DNA from: Dyella sp. AtDHG13
GTDB lineage: Bacteria; Pseudomonadota; Gammaproteobacteria; Xanthomonadales; Rhodanobacteraceae
Reading direction: 5' to 3'
DNA length: 64,000 bases
Assembly (NCBI RefSeq): GCF_003201105.1
Contig: NZ_QICJ01000001.1
Coordinates: 1-64,000 of the forward strand
The position numbers and the translations under genes are program-made. The notes under the pieces are model-generated. The model saw nothing but the letters and a program-made list of their open reading frames with translations, made no database searches and was not told the origin of the DNA. Positions 8,826 to 18,900 of the stretch are shown here, one piece after another (positions within the stretch are counted from its first letter, which is position 1; each line of letters opens with the position of its first letter).

Positions 8826-9136
8826 CAATTCATCCTCGGGAAGAACGTCCGGCCCTGGGTGCGGCGTAAGAGTGACGCCAGCGGGTGTCTTTCTGCCGTG
8901 ATTGCGACCGCACTACTCCGTGCCGAGGGCAGAATGGAGCACCATCAGCTCACCGACTCTGCCAAACGGGGGAGGGAAAAGAAGCCGGTGAGCGTGATGG
9001 CGGCGCGCAGACTAGGTCGTTGCGGCAGCGCGCGCCATCAGACAGCACTGAAAAGTCTAGGCACGGACAGCAACTCGCGGCGTCGGCCTACTCGGCTGTA
9101 GGCTGAGTAGGCTTTATTTCCCGAACATGCCGCGTC
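8826..9136. other. Intergenic gap, 311 bases
   Basis: Lies upstream of the XAC2610-like gene and downstream of the cytochrome gene, both on the minus strand. It should contain the promoter of the former. No ORF with a convincing start was seen. The only structure noticed is the hairpin at 9086-9112, listed separately. Confidence 0.5.
9086..9112 (-). terminator. Hairpin downstream of the molybdenum-oxidoreductase operon
   Basis: Perfect 8-bp inverted repeat GCCTACTC / GAGTAGGC, with an alternative inner pairing GCCTAC / GTAGGC (9086-9091 with 9098-9103). It sits 25 bases after the cytochrome stop on the minus strand. No T-tract follows in that direction, so it may be a Rho-dependent end or an RNA-stabilising structure. 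Confidence 0.4.
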
Positions 9137-10426
9137 TCATGGCTGTCGTCGGCTGGCGATGTCTGCCGCGCTGAGCTTCGCCGGCTGGCCGCCGAAGCGG
9201 TTCATTACATAGTTGGACAGTGCGGCGATCTCGGTGTCCGAATACGCGTGACCGAAGGACGGCATGAACACCCGCTGCCCGCCAACGTTCAAGGCAGAGC
9301 CACTGATGATGATCTGCGTGAGATTGGTGGCATGCGGGTCCCGTACCGAGCGCAGGCCCGTGAGTGTGGCGTAGTCGGTTTGTCTGCCCTGCCCGCTTTC
9401 CGTATGGCAGCCCGCGCAGGCGCCCGCGAACAGCTGCTCGCCCAGGCCCGGTGCCTGAGCCGATGCGGTGACTCCGGCAGTCGCCTGCACGGGCGTGCCG
9501 CTCTGTTGCGGTTTTACGTCACGCAGGTAGGTGACCAGCGCGGACAGGTCCGAGGGGGTCAGGTGCTGCAGGCTGTAGCCCACCACTTCGCCCATGGGCC
9601 CGGACGCCGTGCCGCGGCCAGCGGCGTGGCCCTTGGAGAAATAGTCGATAAGTTCCTGGTCGCTCCACGCGCCAATGCCATGATCCTTGTCGGACGTGAT
9701 GTTGTAGGCCATCCAGCCCTGCAGTTCGGTGCCAGCCAGGGCTTCGCCCGTCTTCATGGCGAAGGCGACGTTGCGCGGAGTGTGGCATTCGCCGCAATGA
9801 CCCAGCGCGGTTGCCAGGTAGGCGCCGCGATTCCACGCCGGCGATTTGCCTTGCTCTGGCTGGAAGCGCTCCTTCTTCAGGAACAGCGCGTTCCACAGGC
9901 TGAGCGCCCAGCGCTGGTTGAACGGGAACGACAGGTCATTGGGCTTCGCCGGTGCATGCGCCACCGGCAGGCTGAACAGATAGGCCTTGATCGCCAGGAT
10001 GTCGTCGCGGCTGAGCGCAGTGTACGAGGTATAGGGAAACGCGGGATACAGCGGGTGGCCGTCCTTGTCGACGCCGGCATGCAGTGCGCGCACGAAGTCT
10101 TCGTCGCTCCAGTTGCCGATGCCGGTATCCTTGTCCGCCGTGATGTTGGACGAATAGATGGTGCCGAACGGCAGCTTGAACGCCACGCCACCCGCGAATG
10201 GCTGCCCTTCGGGCGCGGTATGGCAGGCCTCGCAATCCGCGGCACGCGCGAGATATTCGCCGTGCGCCACCTGCGCGGGCAGATCGGCCGGAACGCCGGT
10301 GCCGACTGGCTGCCCTGCCTGCTCGTTGCCGCCGTGCGTCACCGTGGCAAATGCGTAGATGGCGAAGACGATGCCTGCGAGGACGATCACGCCCACCAGC
10401 GTTGCGATCATGCGTCCGATCTTCAT
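9137..10426 (-). CDS. Membrane-anchored triheme cytochrome c subunit
   Basis: 429 residues: an N-terminal membrane anchor (residues about 8-28), then three CxxCH haem c sites: CEACH, CGECH and CAGCH. This is the architecture of cytochrome subunits of gluconate 2-dehydrogenase and periplasmic aldehyde dehydrogenases. It would pass electrons from the molybdenum enzyme to ubiquinone or a terminal oxidase at the periplasmic face. Its start overlaps the stop of the large subunit gene by four bases, so the two are translationally coupled. The electron donor is assigned from context. Confidence 0.9.
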   Translation of the reverse strand: MKIGRMIATLVGVIVLAGIVFAIYAFATVTHGGNEQAGQPVGTGVPADLPAQVAHGEYLARAADCEACHTAPEGQPFAGGVAFKLPFGTIYSSNITADKDTGIGNWSDEDFVRALHAGVDKDGHPLYPAFPYTSYTALSRDDILAIKAYLFSLPVAHAPAKPNDLSFPFNQRWALSLWNALFLKKERFQPEQGKSPAWNRGAYLATALGHCGECHTPRNVAFAMKTGEALAGTELQGWMAYNITSDKDHGIGAWSDQELIDYFSKGHAAGRGTASGPMGEVVGYSLQHLTPSDLSALVTYLRDVKPQQSGTPVQATAGVTASAQAPGLGEQLFAGACAGCHTESGQGRQTDYATLTGLRSVRDPHATNLTQIIISGSALNVGGQRVFMPSFGHAYSDTEIAALSNYVMNRFGGQPAKLSAADIASRRQP

Positions 10427-12681
10427 GCGAGCCTCCCCGTCGGCAAGGTCGACGATGCCGCCACCGCGGACTTCAGTGCCTCCTTGTCCTGCACGAGCAT
10501 CGAGCGATCGATGGGCAGCGTGCGCAGCCTCACGCCCGTGGCCGCGAATATCGCATTCGTGAGGCTGGGCATGGCCATCACGGTGCCGGTTTCGCCGATG
10601 CCGCCGGGCGTCTCCTTGCTGGGCATCAGATGCACGTCGATCGGCGGCGTCTGGTTCAGGCGCATCACCCGGTAGTCATTGAAGTTGCGTTGTTCGACGG
10701 CGCCGTTCTTCAGCGTGATGCCGCTGTACATGGCCGCGCTCCAGCCGAATACCAGGCCGCCCTGGATCTGCGCCTCGACCGTGTTGGGGTTCACCACCGT
10801 GCCGCAATCGACCACCGCGACGGCACGGCGCAGCATCACTTCGCCCTGGGGCGATACTTCGACATCCGTCACCACGCACAGATAACTGCCGAAGGGCGCG
10901 GCCAGCGCGATACCGCGGCCATGACGCGCGGGCACCGCTTCCCTGCCCCAGCCGGACTTCTCCACGGCCAATTCCAGCACGGCCTTGGCACGCGGATTGT
11001 CGCCCAGGATCGCGCGCCGGTACTCCACCGGATCCTTGCCCGCGGCATGCGCGAGCTCGTCGATGAAGCTCTCCACCACGAACACGTTGTGCGTCGGCCC
11101 CACGCCGCGCCACCAGCCAATGGGCACGCCGTTGGGCATGTCGTGGCGCACCCATTCCACGCGCATGTTGGGTATTTCGTAAGGCAGTTCGGCGGCGCAC
11201 TCCACCAGGTCCGGATCGAGTCCGTTCTTGCCCATGGCCGGCGGCGCGAACGTCGCCATCACGGAGGCACCGGTGGTGCGATCCGTCCACGCCACGGGCT
11301 TGCCCTGGTCGTCCAGCGTGGCGGAAATGCGGTCGAGATAGGCGGGGCGATAGCGGTCCTGCGCGATGTCCTCCTCGCGCGTCCAGATGATCTTGACCGG
11401 ATACTCCACCTGCCTGGCGATGCCCACGGCCTGCCCAACGGAATCCTCGAACAGGCGCCTGCCGAAGCCGCCGCCCATGTACTGGTTATGCACCTGGATG
11501 CGCTCGGCCGGCAGGCCGGTCACCCGCATGGCGACATCCACGCAACGCGCCGGCACCTGCGTGCCGACCCAGATGTCGCAACCGTCCGGGCGCACATGCA
11601 CCGTGGCGTTGATCGGTTCCATGGTGGCGTGCGCGAGCAAGGGCAGCTGATAGGTGGCGGAAACCACCTTGCCGGTGGCCTTGCCGACATCGCCGACGTT
11701 CTTCGCCTCGATGGGCGTGCCGTGCTCGGAGGCATCGGCCAGGTCCTTGAACAGCTGTTCCGTGGAGTAGTTGCCGCCAGCGCCCACGTTCCACCGGATG
11801 TCCAGCGCTTCCAGGCCCTTTTTCGCCGCCCAGAAGTGTTCACCGACCACAGCCACCGCGTTGTCCAGCTTCACCACCTTGAGCACGCCGGGTATGGCCC
11901 GGGCGCGCGAGTCATCCACGGCGCCAAGCGTTCCACCGAAGGTCGGGCAGGCGCGCACCGTCGCCACCTTCATGCCGGGAACACGGATGTCGATGCCGAA
12001 CGGCAGCGTGCCATCCACCTTCCCTGGCGTGTCCACGCGCCGCATCGGCTTGCCGATCAACTGAAAATCCTTGGGGTCTTTCAGCGTGGGCTTGGCGGGC
12101 GGCGCGACACGGGCGGCCGCCTCGGCGAGTTCGCCGTAACGCAGCGTGCGTCCAGTGGCTGCATGGGTGACCACGCCGCGCGCCACGGTGCACTGCGCCG
12201 GGTCGACCTTCCAGCGCTGCGCCGCGGCCATTACCAGCATGGCGCGCGCGGCGGCGCCCGCATCGCGCAGGCTGGTCCAGCAAAAACGAATGGTGGTGGA
12301 CCCGCCGGTGGCCTGATCGCCCAGCAGCGGATTGGAATAAAGCGCCCGGTTGGGTGGCGCGTGCTCGACGGTGATCTGGTCCAGGCCAACATCCAGCTCC
12401 TCGGCGAGCAGCGTTGCCTGGCCGGTATAGGCACCCTGCCCCATCTCAATGCACGGCATGACCAGTTGGATGCTGCCATCGCTGCCCACGCGTACGAATG
12501 CATTGGGCGCGAATTGCGGGTGATCCGCATCGAGCCGCGTGCCCTGGGCGAAACCCGACACCCGGCTGGCGCCGCCGAGCCACATGAAGGCCACCACCAG
12601 CCCGCCTCGCTTGATCAGCTCGCGGCGCGCGGGGTTCTGCAGCTCGATATCGTCCTTGGCTAGATCAACGCGTAGCATCAT
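10423..12681 (-). CDS. Molybdopterin-binding large subunit of a xanthine-dehydrogenase-family aldehyde-type oxidoreductase (IorB-like)
   Basis: 752 residues, the size of isoquinoline 1-oxidoreductase beta subunits. The N-terminus contains an RRELIKRGG twin-arginine motif followed by a hydrophobic stretch, indicating Tat export of the folded cofactor enzyme. Family motifs include IEMGQGAYTG, GGGFGRR and the C-terminal GGIGETG, whose Glu is the expected catalytic base. Coupled to the cytochrome downstream and preceded by the 2Fe-2S subunit, it forms a three-subunit periplasmic dehydrogenase. The substrate (aldehydes or N-heterocycles) cannot be read from sequence. Confidence 0.9.
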   Translation of the reverse strand: MMLRVDLAKDDIELQNPARRELIKRGGLVVAFMWLGGASRVSGFAQGTRLDADHPQFAPNAFVRVGSDGSIQLVMPCIEMGQGAYTGQATLLAEELDVGLDQITVEHAPPNRALYSNPLLGDQATGGSTTIRFCWTSLRDAGAAARAMLVMAAAQRWKVDPAQCTVARGVVTHAATGRTLRYGELAEAAARVAPPAKPTLKDPKDFQLIGKPMRRVDTPGKVDGTLPFGIDIRVPGMKVATVRACPTFGGTLGAVDDSRARAIPGVLKVVKLDNAVAVVGEHFWAAKKGLEALDIRWNVGAGGNYSTEQLFKDLADASEHGTPIEAKNVGDVGKATGKVVSATYQLPLLAHATMEPINATVHVRPDGCDIWVGTQVPARCVDVAMRVTGLPAERIQVHNQYMGGGFGRRLFEDSVGQAVGIARQVEYPVKIIWTREEDIAQDRYRPAYLDRISATLDDQGKPVAWTDRTTGASVMATFAPPAMGKNGLDPDLVECAAELPYEIPNMRVEWVRHDMPNGVPIGWWRGVGPTHNVFVVESFIDELAHAAGKDPVEYRRAILGDNPRAKAVLELAVEKSGWGREAVPARHGRGIALAAPFGSYLCVVTDVEVSPQGEVMLRRAVAVVDCGTVVNPNTVEAQIQGGLVFGWSAAMYSGITLKNGAVEQRNFNDYRVMRLNQTPPIDVHLMPSKETPGGIGETGTVMAMPSLTNAIFAATGVRLRTLPIDRSMLVQDKEALKSAVAASSTLPTGRLA

Positions 12682-12723
12682 GGCAAACCCTCGGCAGTCG
12701 GCGATGGGCGGACAAAGGCAGGT

Positions 12724-13203
12724 TCAGGCGATGGTCTGGGGCAAGGTGGCCTGCCCCGTGGCGGCCTGCTTGATCGCCGCACGAATACGCACGTACGTGC
12801 CGCAGCGGCAGAGATTGCCGGACATGGCCGCGTCGATGTCCTCGTCGGTAGGCGTGGGCTTCTCGGCCAGCAGCGCCGCTGCGGACATGATCTGGCCCGT
12901 CTGGCAGTAACCGCACTGCGCCACCTCGATCCCCAGCCACGCTTGCTGCACGCGCTTGCCGAGGTCGGTGGCGTTGAGGCCTTCGATGGTGGTGATCTTC
13001 TTGCCGGCCGCCCCGGACACCGGAAGCACGCAGGAGCGCACGGCCTGGCCATCCAGATGCACGGTGCAGGCGCCGCATTGGGCTATGCCGCAGCCGAACT
13101 TGGTGCCGTTGAGGCCCAATACGTCACGCAGCACCCACAGCAAGGGCATGTCGTCGGGTACGTCGACCTGGGTGTCCTGGCCGTTGATGGATAGCACGAT
13201 CAT
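12724..13203 (-). CDS. 2Fe-2S small subunit of the molybdenum oxidoreductase (IorA-like)
   Basis: 159 residues. The N-terminal half is a plant-type ferredoxin fold ([15 protein letters not shown] plus a later Cys). The C-terminal half is the all-helical second cluster domain with CGYC and CRCG pairs. This is the standard small subunit of xanthine-dehydrogenase-family enzymes. No signal peptide; it would be exported by hitchhiking on the Tat-bearing large subunit. ATG 13203 has an AGGGAG site six bases upstream and is preferred to longer in-frame extensions. First gene of the minus-strand operon, divergent from xdhC. Confidence 0.93.
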   Translation of the reverse strand: MIVLSINGQDTQVDVPDDMPLLWVLRDVLGLNGTKFGCGIAQCGACTVHLDGQAVRSCVLPVSGAAGKKITTIEGLNATDLGKRVQQAWLGIEVAQCGYCQTGQIMSAAALLAEKPTPTDEDIDAAMSGNLCRCGTYVRIRAAIKQAATGQATLPQTIA

Positions 13204-13414
13204 CGGTGTCTCCCTGGCAAGGCAAGTACGCGAGGGCCGAGAGCCGCTGGGGCGCCGAAGCGCCCGGCCACGTCGGGCCGCCGTCACGAATGGAAGCGAT
13301 CTTCCTCCCGTCCAAAGAAAAGGCAAGTGAAGAGGCTTTCATGAGGCAAGCCACCCACTGGCGTGCGCCGCCGGCTTGACGGAACATCGACAGGCATCGT
13401 CGCTGAGTGTCGCC

Positions 13415-14506
13415 ATGAATGTCGCCCAGGAATTCGACCCGCTTTACCGCGCCGCACAGGCGCTGGATCTGCACGGCGCCACAAGCGAGGCCGCACTGGT
13501 CACCATTACGCGCACCCACGGCTCGACCTTTCGCCGCGCCGGCGCCAGCATGCTGGTGCTCAGGGACGGACGCATAGTGTGCGAGTTGTCGGGCGGCTGT
13601 CCGCAGCGGGATATCGCGCTGCGCGCTCAACGGGCGATGGAGACTGGCGAGTGCGACGTGGTCGCGTATGGGCGCGACAGCAACTACGACGTGATGATCG
13701 AAACCGGTTGCGGTGGCGAACTCGAGGTACTGATCGAACCGTGGCGCGAGCCGGAGGACGTTCGCTTCCTTCACGCCATCGAGACACTGCGGGTGGCTCG
13801 CACGCCCGGCGTGATGGCCTCGGTATTCTCCACGGACGGCCATGCGCCAAGGGGGCGCCTGCTTCGCCTGGTAAAGAGCGATGACCATGCCTGGACAAAC
13901 ATCGACCATCCTCCGTTGCAGCGGCAGATTCTTGCTGCCCTGGAGCAGCAGTCCGGCGTGAATGGCGCGGCGGCCAGGCACGTGGATGACGCGGGTCGAC
14001 ATCACGAGATACTGCTGGAGACACTGCATCCACCGCACGCGCTGGTCGTTGTCGGCGATGGCATGGGCGCCACCCTGCTCTCCCGCCTTTCCACCCAACT
14101 GGGTTGGCGAACGACACTCGTGGGCACCCACCACCACGAGGTGCCCACGGAACCCGGCGTGCACCACGTGCTCGCGACGTCCCAGTCACTGGCGACCACG
14201 GTGACGCTGGACAGCCTGACCTCCGCAGTGGTCATGACGCATCGGCTGGAACGCGACCTTGCCTACGTCGCGGCGCTGATGGCCACGCCCGTGCGCTACA
14301 TCGGCGTTATCGGTTCGCGGCGCCGCGCCGAAGAGATATGCGCCGCCTTTCCGAACGAGCCCAGGCTGCACGCGCCGGCCGGTCTCGACGTGGGTTCGGA
14401 AACACCCCAGGAGATCGCGCTGGCCATCGCCGCGGAAATCCTCGCCCTGCAGCATGGACGCAGCGGCGGCCCGCTCAATCGATCACGGGAGCCTATTCAT
14501 CCATGA
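13415..14506 (+). CDS. XdhC/CoxI-family molybdenum cofactor insertion protein
   Basis: 363 residues from ATG 13415; TTG 13376 would extend it. An N-terminal XdhC_CoxI segment has SGGCPQRD and ETGCGGELEVLIEP, and a C-terminal Rossmann-like domain has VVVGDGMGATL and IGVIGSRRRAE. The family binds molybdenum cofactor, promotes its sulfuration and delivers it to the apo-oxidoreductase in the cytoplasm before export. It is divergent from the enzyme operon, sharing a ~210-base promoter region, and its stop overlaps the start of the nucleotidyltransferase. Variation at SGGCPQR from the usual SGGCVEG suggests partner specificity. Confidence 0.88.
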   Translation: MNVAQEFDPLYRAAQALDLHGATSEAALVTITRTHGSTFRRAGASMLVLRDGRIVCELSGGCPQRDIALRAQRAMETGECDVVAYGRDSNYDVMIETGCGGELEVLIEPWREPEDVRFLHAIETLRVARTPGVMASVFSTDGHAPRGRLLRLVKSDDHAWTNIDHPPLQRQILAALEQQSGVNGAAARHVDDAGRHHEILLETLHPPHALVVVGDGMGATLLSRLSTQLGWRTTLVGTHHHEVPTEPGVHHVLATSQSLATTVTLDSLTSAVVMTHRLERDLAYVAALMATPVRYIGVIGSRRRAEEICAAFPNEPRLHAPAGLDVGSETPQEIALAIAAEILALQHGRSGGPLNRSREPIHP

Positions 14507-15135
14507 CGCCATCGCATGCCTCCGTAGGCGCCGTCATCCTGGCGGCAGGGAGCTCCAGTCGCTACGGAGCGCTCAAGCAATTGATCGCCATTGACGGCGA
14601 ACCCATGGCCCGCCGCATCGTCCGCGGCGCGTTGGCGGCTGGCCTGCATCCGGTCGTGGTCGTGGTCGGTGCGCAGAGTGATCGCGTGACCGACTGCCTC
14701 AACAACCTGGACGTGATCGCCGTCAGCAATCCGGCATGGGGTGACGGCATGGGCAGCTCGCTGGCTACCGGCGTGCAGGCACTGCTGGCGCAAGCGGCGC
14801 CGCTGCAATCGCTCATGGTACTGCTGGCCGATCAACCTGCCATCAAGGTGGACGACCTGGAACGCATGCTGGCAGCCCACGCACAACGACCCGACCGCAT
14901 CCTTGCATGCCAGAAGAACGGTGATTTCGGGCCGCCCTGCCTTTTTCCCGTTGCCTACGCCGACGAACTGATGGCGGTGAGCGGTACACAAGGCGCGCGC
15001 GCCTTGATCGAGCGACACGCATCGTTGGTGGAGGGCTTCGACCTGCCTGCGGCCTTCCAGGACATCGATACGCCAGAGGACTACAACGCCTGGGAGGCAG
15101 CGCGGGACCGGCCGCTGGTTGACGGGCTAGATTAG
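14503..15135 (+). CDS. MocA-like molybdenum cofactor nucleotidyltransferase
   Basis: 210 residues with the NTP-transferase signature LAAGSSSRYGALKQL near the N-terminus and a metal-binding LLADQPAI. MocA adds CMP to molybdopterin to give the cytosine dinucleotide form used by aldehyde oxidoreductases of this type. ATG 14503 overlaps the XdhC stop (ATGA), so the two maturation factors are made together. CTP rather than GTP preference is inferred from the adjacent IorAB-type enzyme. Confidence 0.88.
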   Translation: MTPSHASVGAVILAAGSSSRYGALKQLIAIDGEPMARRIVRGALAAGLHPVVVVVGAQSDRVTDCLNNLDVIAVSNPAWGDGMGSSLATGVQALLAQAAPLQSLMVLLADQPAIKVDDLERMLAAHAQRPDRILACQKNGDFGPPCLFPVAYADELMAVSGTQGARALIERHASLVEGFDLPAAFQDIDTPEDYNAWEAARDRPLVDGLD

Positions 15136-15196
15136 GTCTATCCGTCACCGCGTATCGTGCATCTGCAACGAACTCGCCCACGGACGCCGGCGCGCT

Positions 15197-15388
15197 CTAC
15201 CTTTCGACTTCAGGCCACAGGATGGCTTGCGCGACGACCACGTGCTCACCGTTGAAGGTCGCGGCTGGCGAGCCATAAAGCACATAACCCTGCGCAAGCG
15301 CTTCCGACACCCTGTGACAGAAGGTGGCATCGTCCTTGCCTGTGAGAAGGCGGTATCGCGGCAAGCCGTCGGGCGGTGTACTGGACAT
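15197..15388 (-). CDS. DUF1737 small protein
   Basis: 63 residues matching the DUF1737 pattern: YRLLTGKDD, FCHRVSEALAQGYVLYGSPA and FNGEHVVVAQA. Such short cytosolic proteins are conserved in many proteobacteria with no assigned reaction. AGGA lies nine bases before the ATG. Convergent with the MocA-like gene; no operon partner is evident. Confidence 0.82.
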   Translation of the reverse strand: MSSTPPDGLPRYRLLTGKDDATFCHRVSEALAQGYVLYGSPAATFNGEHVVVAQAILWPEVER

Positions 15389-15518
15389 GAGCAGGATTCC
15401 TGGAAATGGCGCCAGGAGGCGCGATCGTCACAGCATGGCGGCAAACACCAGCCTCACGCAATCGTGCGCAGGGCGATCGGCTGCTCCGGACTTTGTCCCA
15501 TCGGCAGGACGCCTGCCA

Positions 15519-15845
15519 TTACTGCCTTACATCGAGCTCGTCGGTGACTTCCTTCACGCCGCTCACCTTTCGCACAAGGGCATCGATGCGGGATTTCTCG
15601 GCATCGTCCTTGACGGGTCCGCGGAGCACCACGGCACCATCCGAAACGATCACGAGCACCCGATGCCCGGCATCCGACAACGATGTGTCATCGGCGATGG
15701 CGCGGCGAACCGATGCCTGCAACTGCGCGTCCTGCGAGCTGTGAATCTGCGAAGCTGCCTGATGAGGCGGGGGTGTCGTGGTTTGAAGTGCGATGGCGTT
15801 GCCCGCCATCAGCATAGCCAATCCAGCGAGCATGGGTCGCCACAT
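15519..15845 (-). CDS. Secreted BON-domain protein
   Basis: 108 residues from ATG 15845, chosen because GAGGTG lies six bases upstream; a longer in-frame start at 15869 lacks this. A signal peptide ends near NAIA, and residues about 40-105 form one BON domain (VLVIVSDGAVVLRGPVKDDAEK, ISGVKEV-type end). BON proteins are periplasmic and tend to bind membranes or peptidoglycan under osmotic stress. Monocistronic, located upstream of and antiparallel to no obvious partner. Confidence 0.8.
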   Translation of the reverse strand: MWRPMLAGLAMLMAGNAIALQTTTPPPHQAASQIHSSQDAQLQASVRRAIADDTSLSDAGHRVLVIVSDGAVVLRGPVKDDAEKSRIDALVRKVSGVKEVTDELDVRQ

Positions 15846-15991
15846 ATCGTCACCTCGCCTCATGCGCATTCAATGCAGACGGCCCTATTAGTCCCTTCGG
15901 GCCGTGAACCGCATGTGCACTGTACTGCACGTCCTTCAGTGAAATGCGGGCCGGAGCCGCGCAAATACTGAACAATCCCGTGACGCTATTT

Positions 15992-18900
15992 TCAGGCGCG
16001 TAGGCGCAACTGCTCAACCAACGAGCGAATCTCCGCGAGCTCCCGAGCGATGGCATCGCGTCGCTGCGCGGAAGTTTCCCCATCACCGGCTTCCGCGGAT
16101 TTGGGATCGATCAGCCGCAGCGAACCGACAAGACGATGGATGAGGTCGCGCTGCTGCTCCGTGTCGCCCTCTGCGATGGCGGCGTCGAGCTTGGCGATAT
16201 CGGACCACCCGGCGTCCAGCAGGCCCTCGAGCAAGTGTTTTACCTGGGATGCCGAGCCGAATATGCCGACCAGATAGGCCAACCTGTCCTGGACGGGCGG
16301 GCCGTCGTTGGCCGCCACCTGGCCCGATATGCCGGCGATCTTCTGCCGTAGATCGTCCAGTTGCACGGGCTTGGCGAGAAAATCGTCCATGCCCGCATTG
16401 CGGCACTTCTCCACCTGCTCGGGCAGCGCGCTCGCAGACAGCGCGATGATCGGCAAATGCCTGTCGGTGCCCGCTTCGGACTGGCGGACGCGATGCGTCA
16501 GCGCGTAGCCATCGAGCACAGGCATATGGCAGTCGGTGATGAGCACATCGAAATGCTCCGTTATCAGCGCATCCCACGCCTGTTGACCGTCCTCGACAAC
16601 GACATGCTCATATCCGAGCAACTGGAGCTGCCTGTCGATCACCGCACGGTTGATGGGGTGATCCTCGGCAACGAGCACGCGTACCGCGCCCGCTCCTTCA
16701 GTCGCGGCGATCGACGCAGGCCGCCGTGCATCGAGCAGACCCAACGCCATGCGACACGCATCCGTCGCCGAACGCCAGAGCAACGGGCTGCCGCATAGCA
16801 TGATCCTGCCGGCATCGACGTAGAACCCGCGCGGATCGGTGTCTGGAAATACGTGGATAGTCGGCGCGCCGATGATCTTGATGCCCTCGCGGATGATCGA
16901 CGCATCGGCGATATAGACGTCTACATCCTCCAGGGTAAATTCGGCCACATCCTCGGCGTCCACCTCCATGACGGCTAGGCCCATGGCGGAAAGCGCATTG
17001 GCCAGTTCGTGCTCGATGGTGGCGTCACGCGTGCAGACCAGCGCCCGCTTGCCATTCATGTCGGGCATCGTGGAAGCGCCGCGCAAGACAGGAAGCGTCA
17101 CCTCGAAGACTGCGCAAGTACCACCACCCTCCTCGCTGCTCAGCTGAACATCGCCGCCCATCATGTGGGCCAGGCGGCGGCAGATGCTGAGGCCTAGCCC
17201 CGTGCCGCCAAAACGGCGTGTCGTGGAGGCTTCCGCCTGGGTAAAGGGCTGAAACAGCCGCGTCAGCTGATCCGGTGAAATGCCGATGCCCGTATCGGTG
17301 ACAGTGAAGCGCAGCCGCTGTCCATCCTCCACTTCGCCCGCCATCTCCACGCGGAGTTTTACGTGTCCTTCCTGGGTGAACTTGAGTGCATTGCTTAGGA
17401 GATTGTTGATGATCTGCCGGATACGATTAGCGTCGCCGCGGTACTCGGACGCCAGGCGCCAATCCAGTACCAAATACAGCTGCAGGCTCTTTTGCTGCGC
17501 CCGCGCGGCAAAGGTGCCCACGGCGCTGTCCGCCAACAGGCGCACATCGAAGGGTTCCGGCTCAAGCTCCAGCTTCTCCGCCTCGATGCGCGAGAAGTCC
17601 AGGATATCGTCCAATATCTGCAGCAGGGCTCCCGAGGAATCCTGCACCATGCTGACCATGTGCGATTGCTCGGCATTCAATGGCGTTTTTGAGAGCAGCT
17701 CCACCAGGCCAAGCACGCCGGCCATGGGGGTGCGGATCTCGTGGCTCATCATGGCGAGAAAGGCGCTTTTGGCCGCCACGGCGGCTTCAGCCGTGGCCTT
17801 GGCCTCGATCAAGGCCTGTTCCTGCTCCTTCAGCGCGGTCACATCGGCGCAATAGACGCTCCAGAAATAGCCGCCATGACCGGCAGGCTTTGGCTCGCCG
17901 CCCAGTGCGCGTATCCAACGGGTTCGCCCGTTCACATGCAAGGGAAACTCGACCGCGTCCGCCTGGCTTGATTGATAGACCCGATCCACCAAGGCGCGTA
18001 TCGCGTTGCGATCTGTCTCCCGCATGGCATCCAGCGGATTGGCTGCACCGGAAAGGATGTCTTCGCGGGACATGCCGAACAGCGATTGCGTCGGTCCACT
18101 GACGTACTCGTAAACGCGCTGGCCATGCGCGTCGATGTAGAGCCTTATGACCACGCCCGGCAGGTTCTCGTTGGTATCGACCAGGCGCTGCTCCGACGCG
18201 CGTGCCCGCGCTTCGGCATCACGCATGCGCTTGTATGCCAGGCCGATGGCGGTGACCACCGAAGCGCTGATCGCGAGGCCAAGCAGCACCCAGCCCCAAG
18301 GCACGCCATAGTTGTAATTGGCCCGCAGCCAGCGACTGCGCATGGCTTGGCGCTGGTTGTCCTTGAGGCCGCCGATGACCCGATCGATCAGCAAGGCAAG
18401 CCGCGCCTTGTCCCGGCTGACGCCAAAGGTGATGTCCTGATCGAGCCCCGCAGGCGCCACCACGCGGAGCGTGGCGGCATAGCGGTCGCGAATCAGGGCG
18501 TCGATGGCGGGCAGCGTTCCGATGTAGGCAGACACCTCGCCACGCTCCACCAGCTTGAGACCTGCCTCGTTGCTCGCCACCGGCACGAACTGGGTCTGCG
18601 GCATGAGCATCTTCAGGCTGTCGATGAGCCCGGCTTCCTCGCGAACGGCAGCCTTTTTCCCTCGCAAGTCTTCCGGCCCCGCGACGGCAGGCGAACCGAT
18701 GCGGGCGACGATTACCTCCGGAAAGCGCTCATAGGGACGCGTGAAGGTCATCATCGCCGGGTCGTAGTCGGCCGGCATGGCGGCTGCCACCACGTCCACT
18801 TCCTTGGCGGCGACGCGGCGCTGCAGTTCATCCAGGTCACGCGTCGGTACGAACTCGAATCGCAGCCCAAGCTGGTTTTTCAGCAGCGCGAGATAGTCCG

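Noticed and set aside
10198-12663. 821-codon open frame on the plus strand
   Set aside because: Antisense to the molybdenum large subunit and cytochrome; no start signal or family resemblance.
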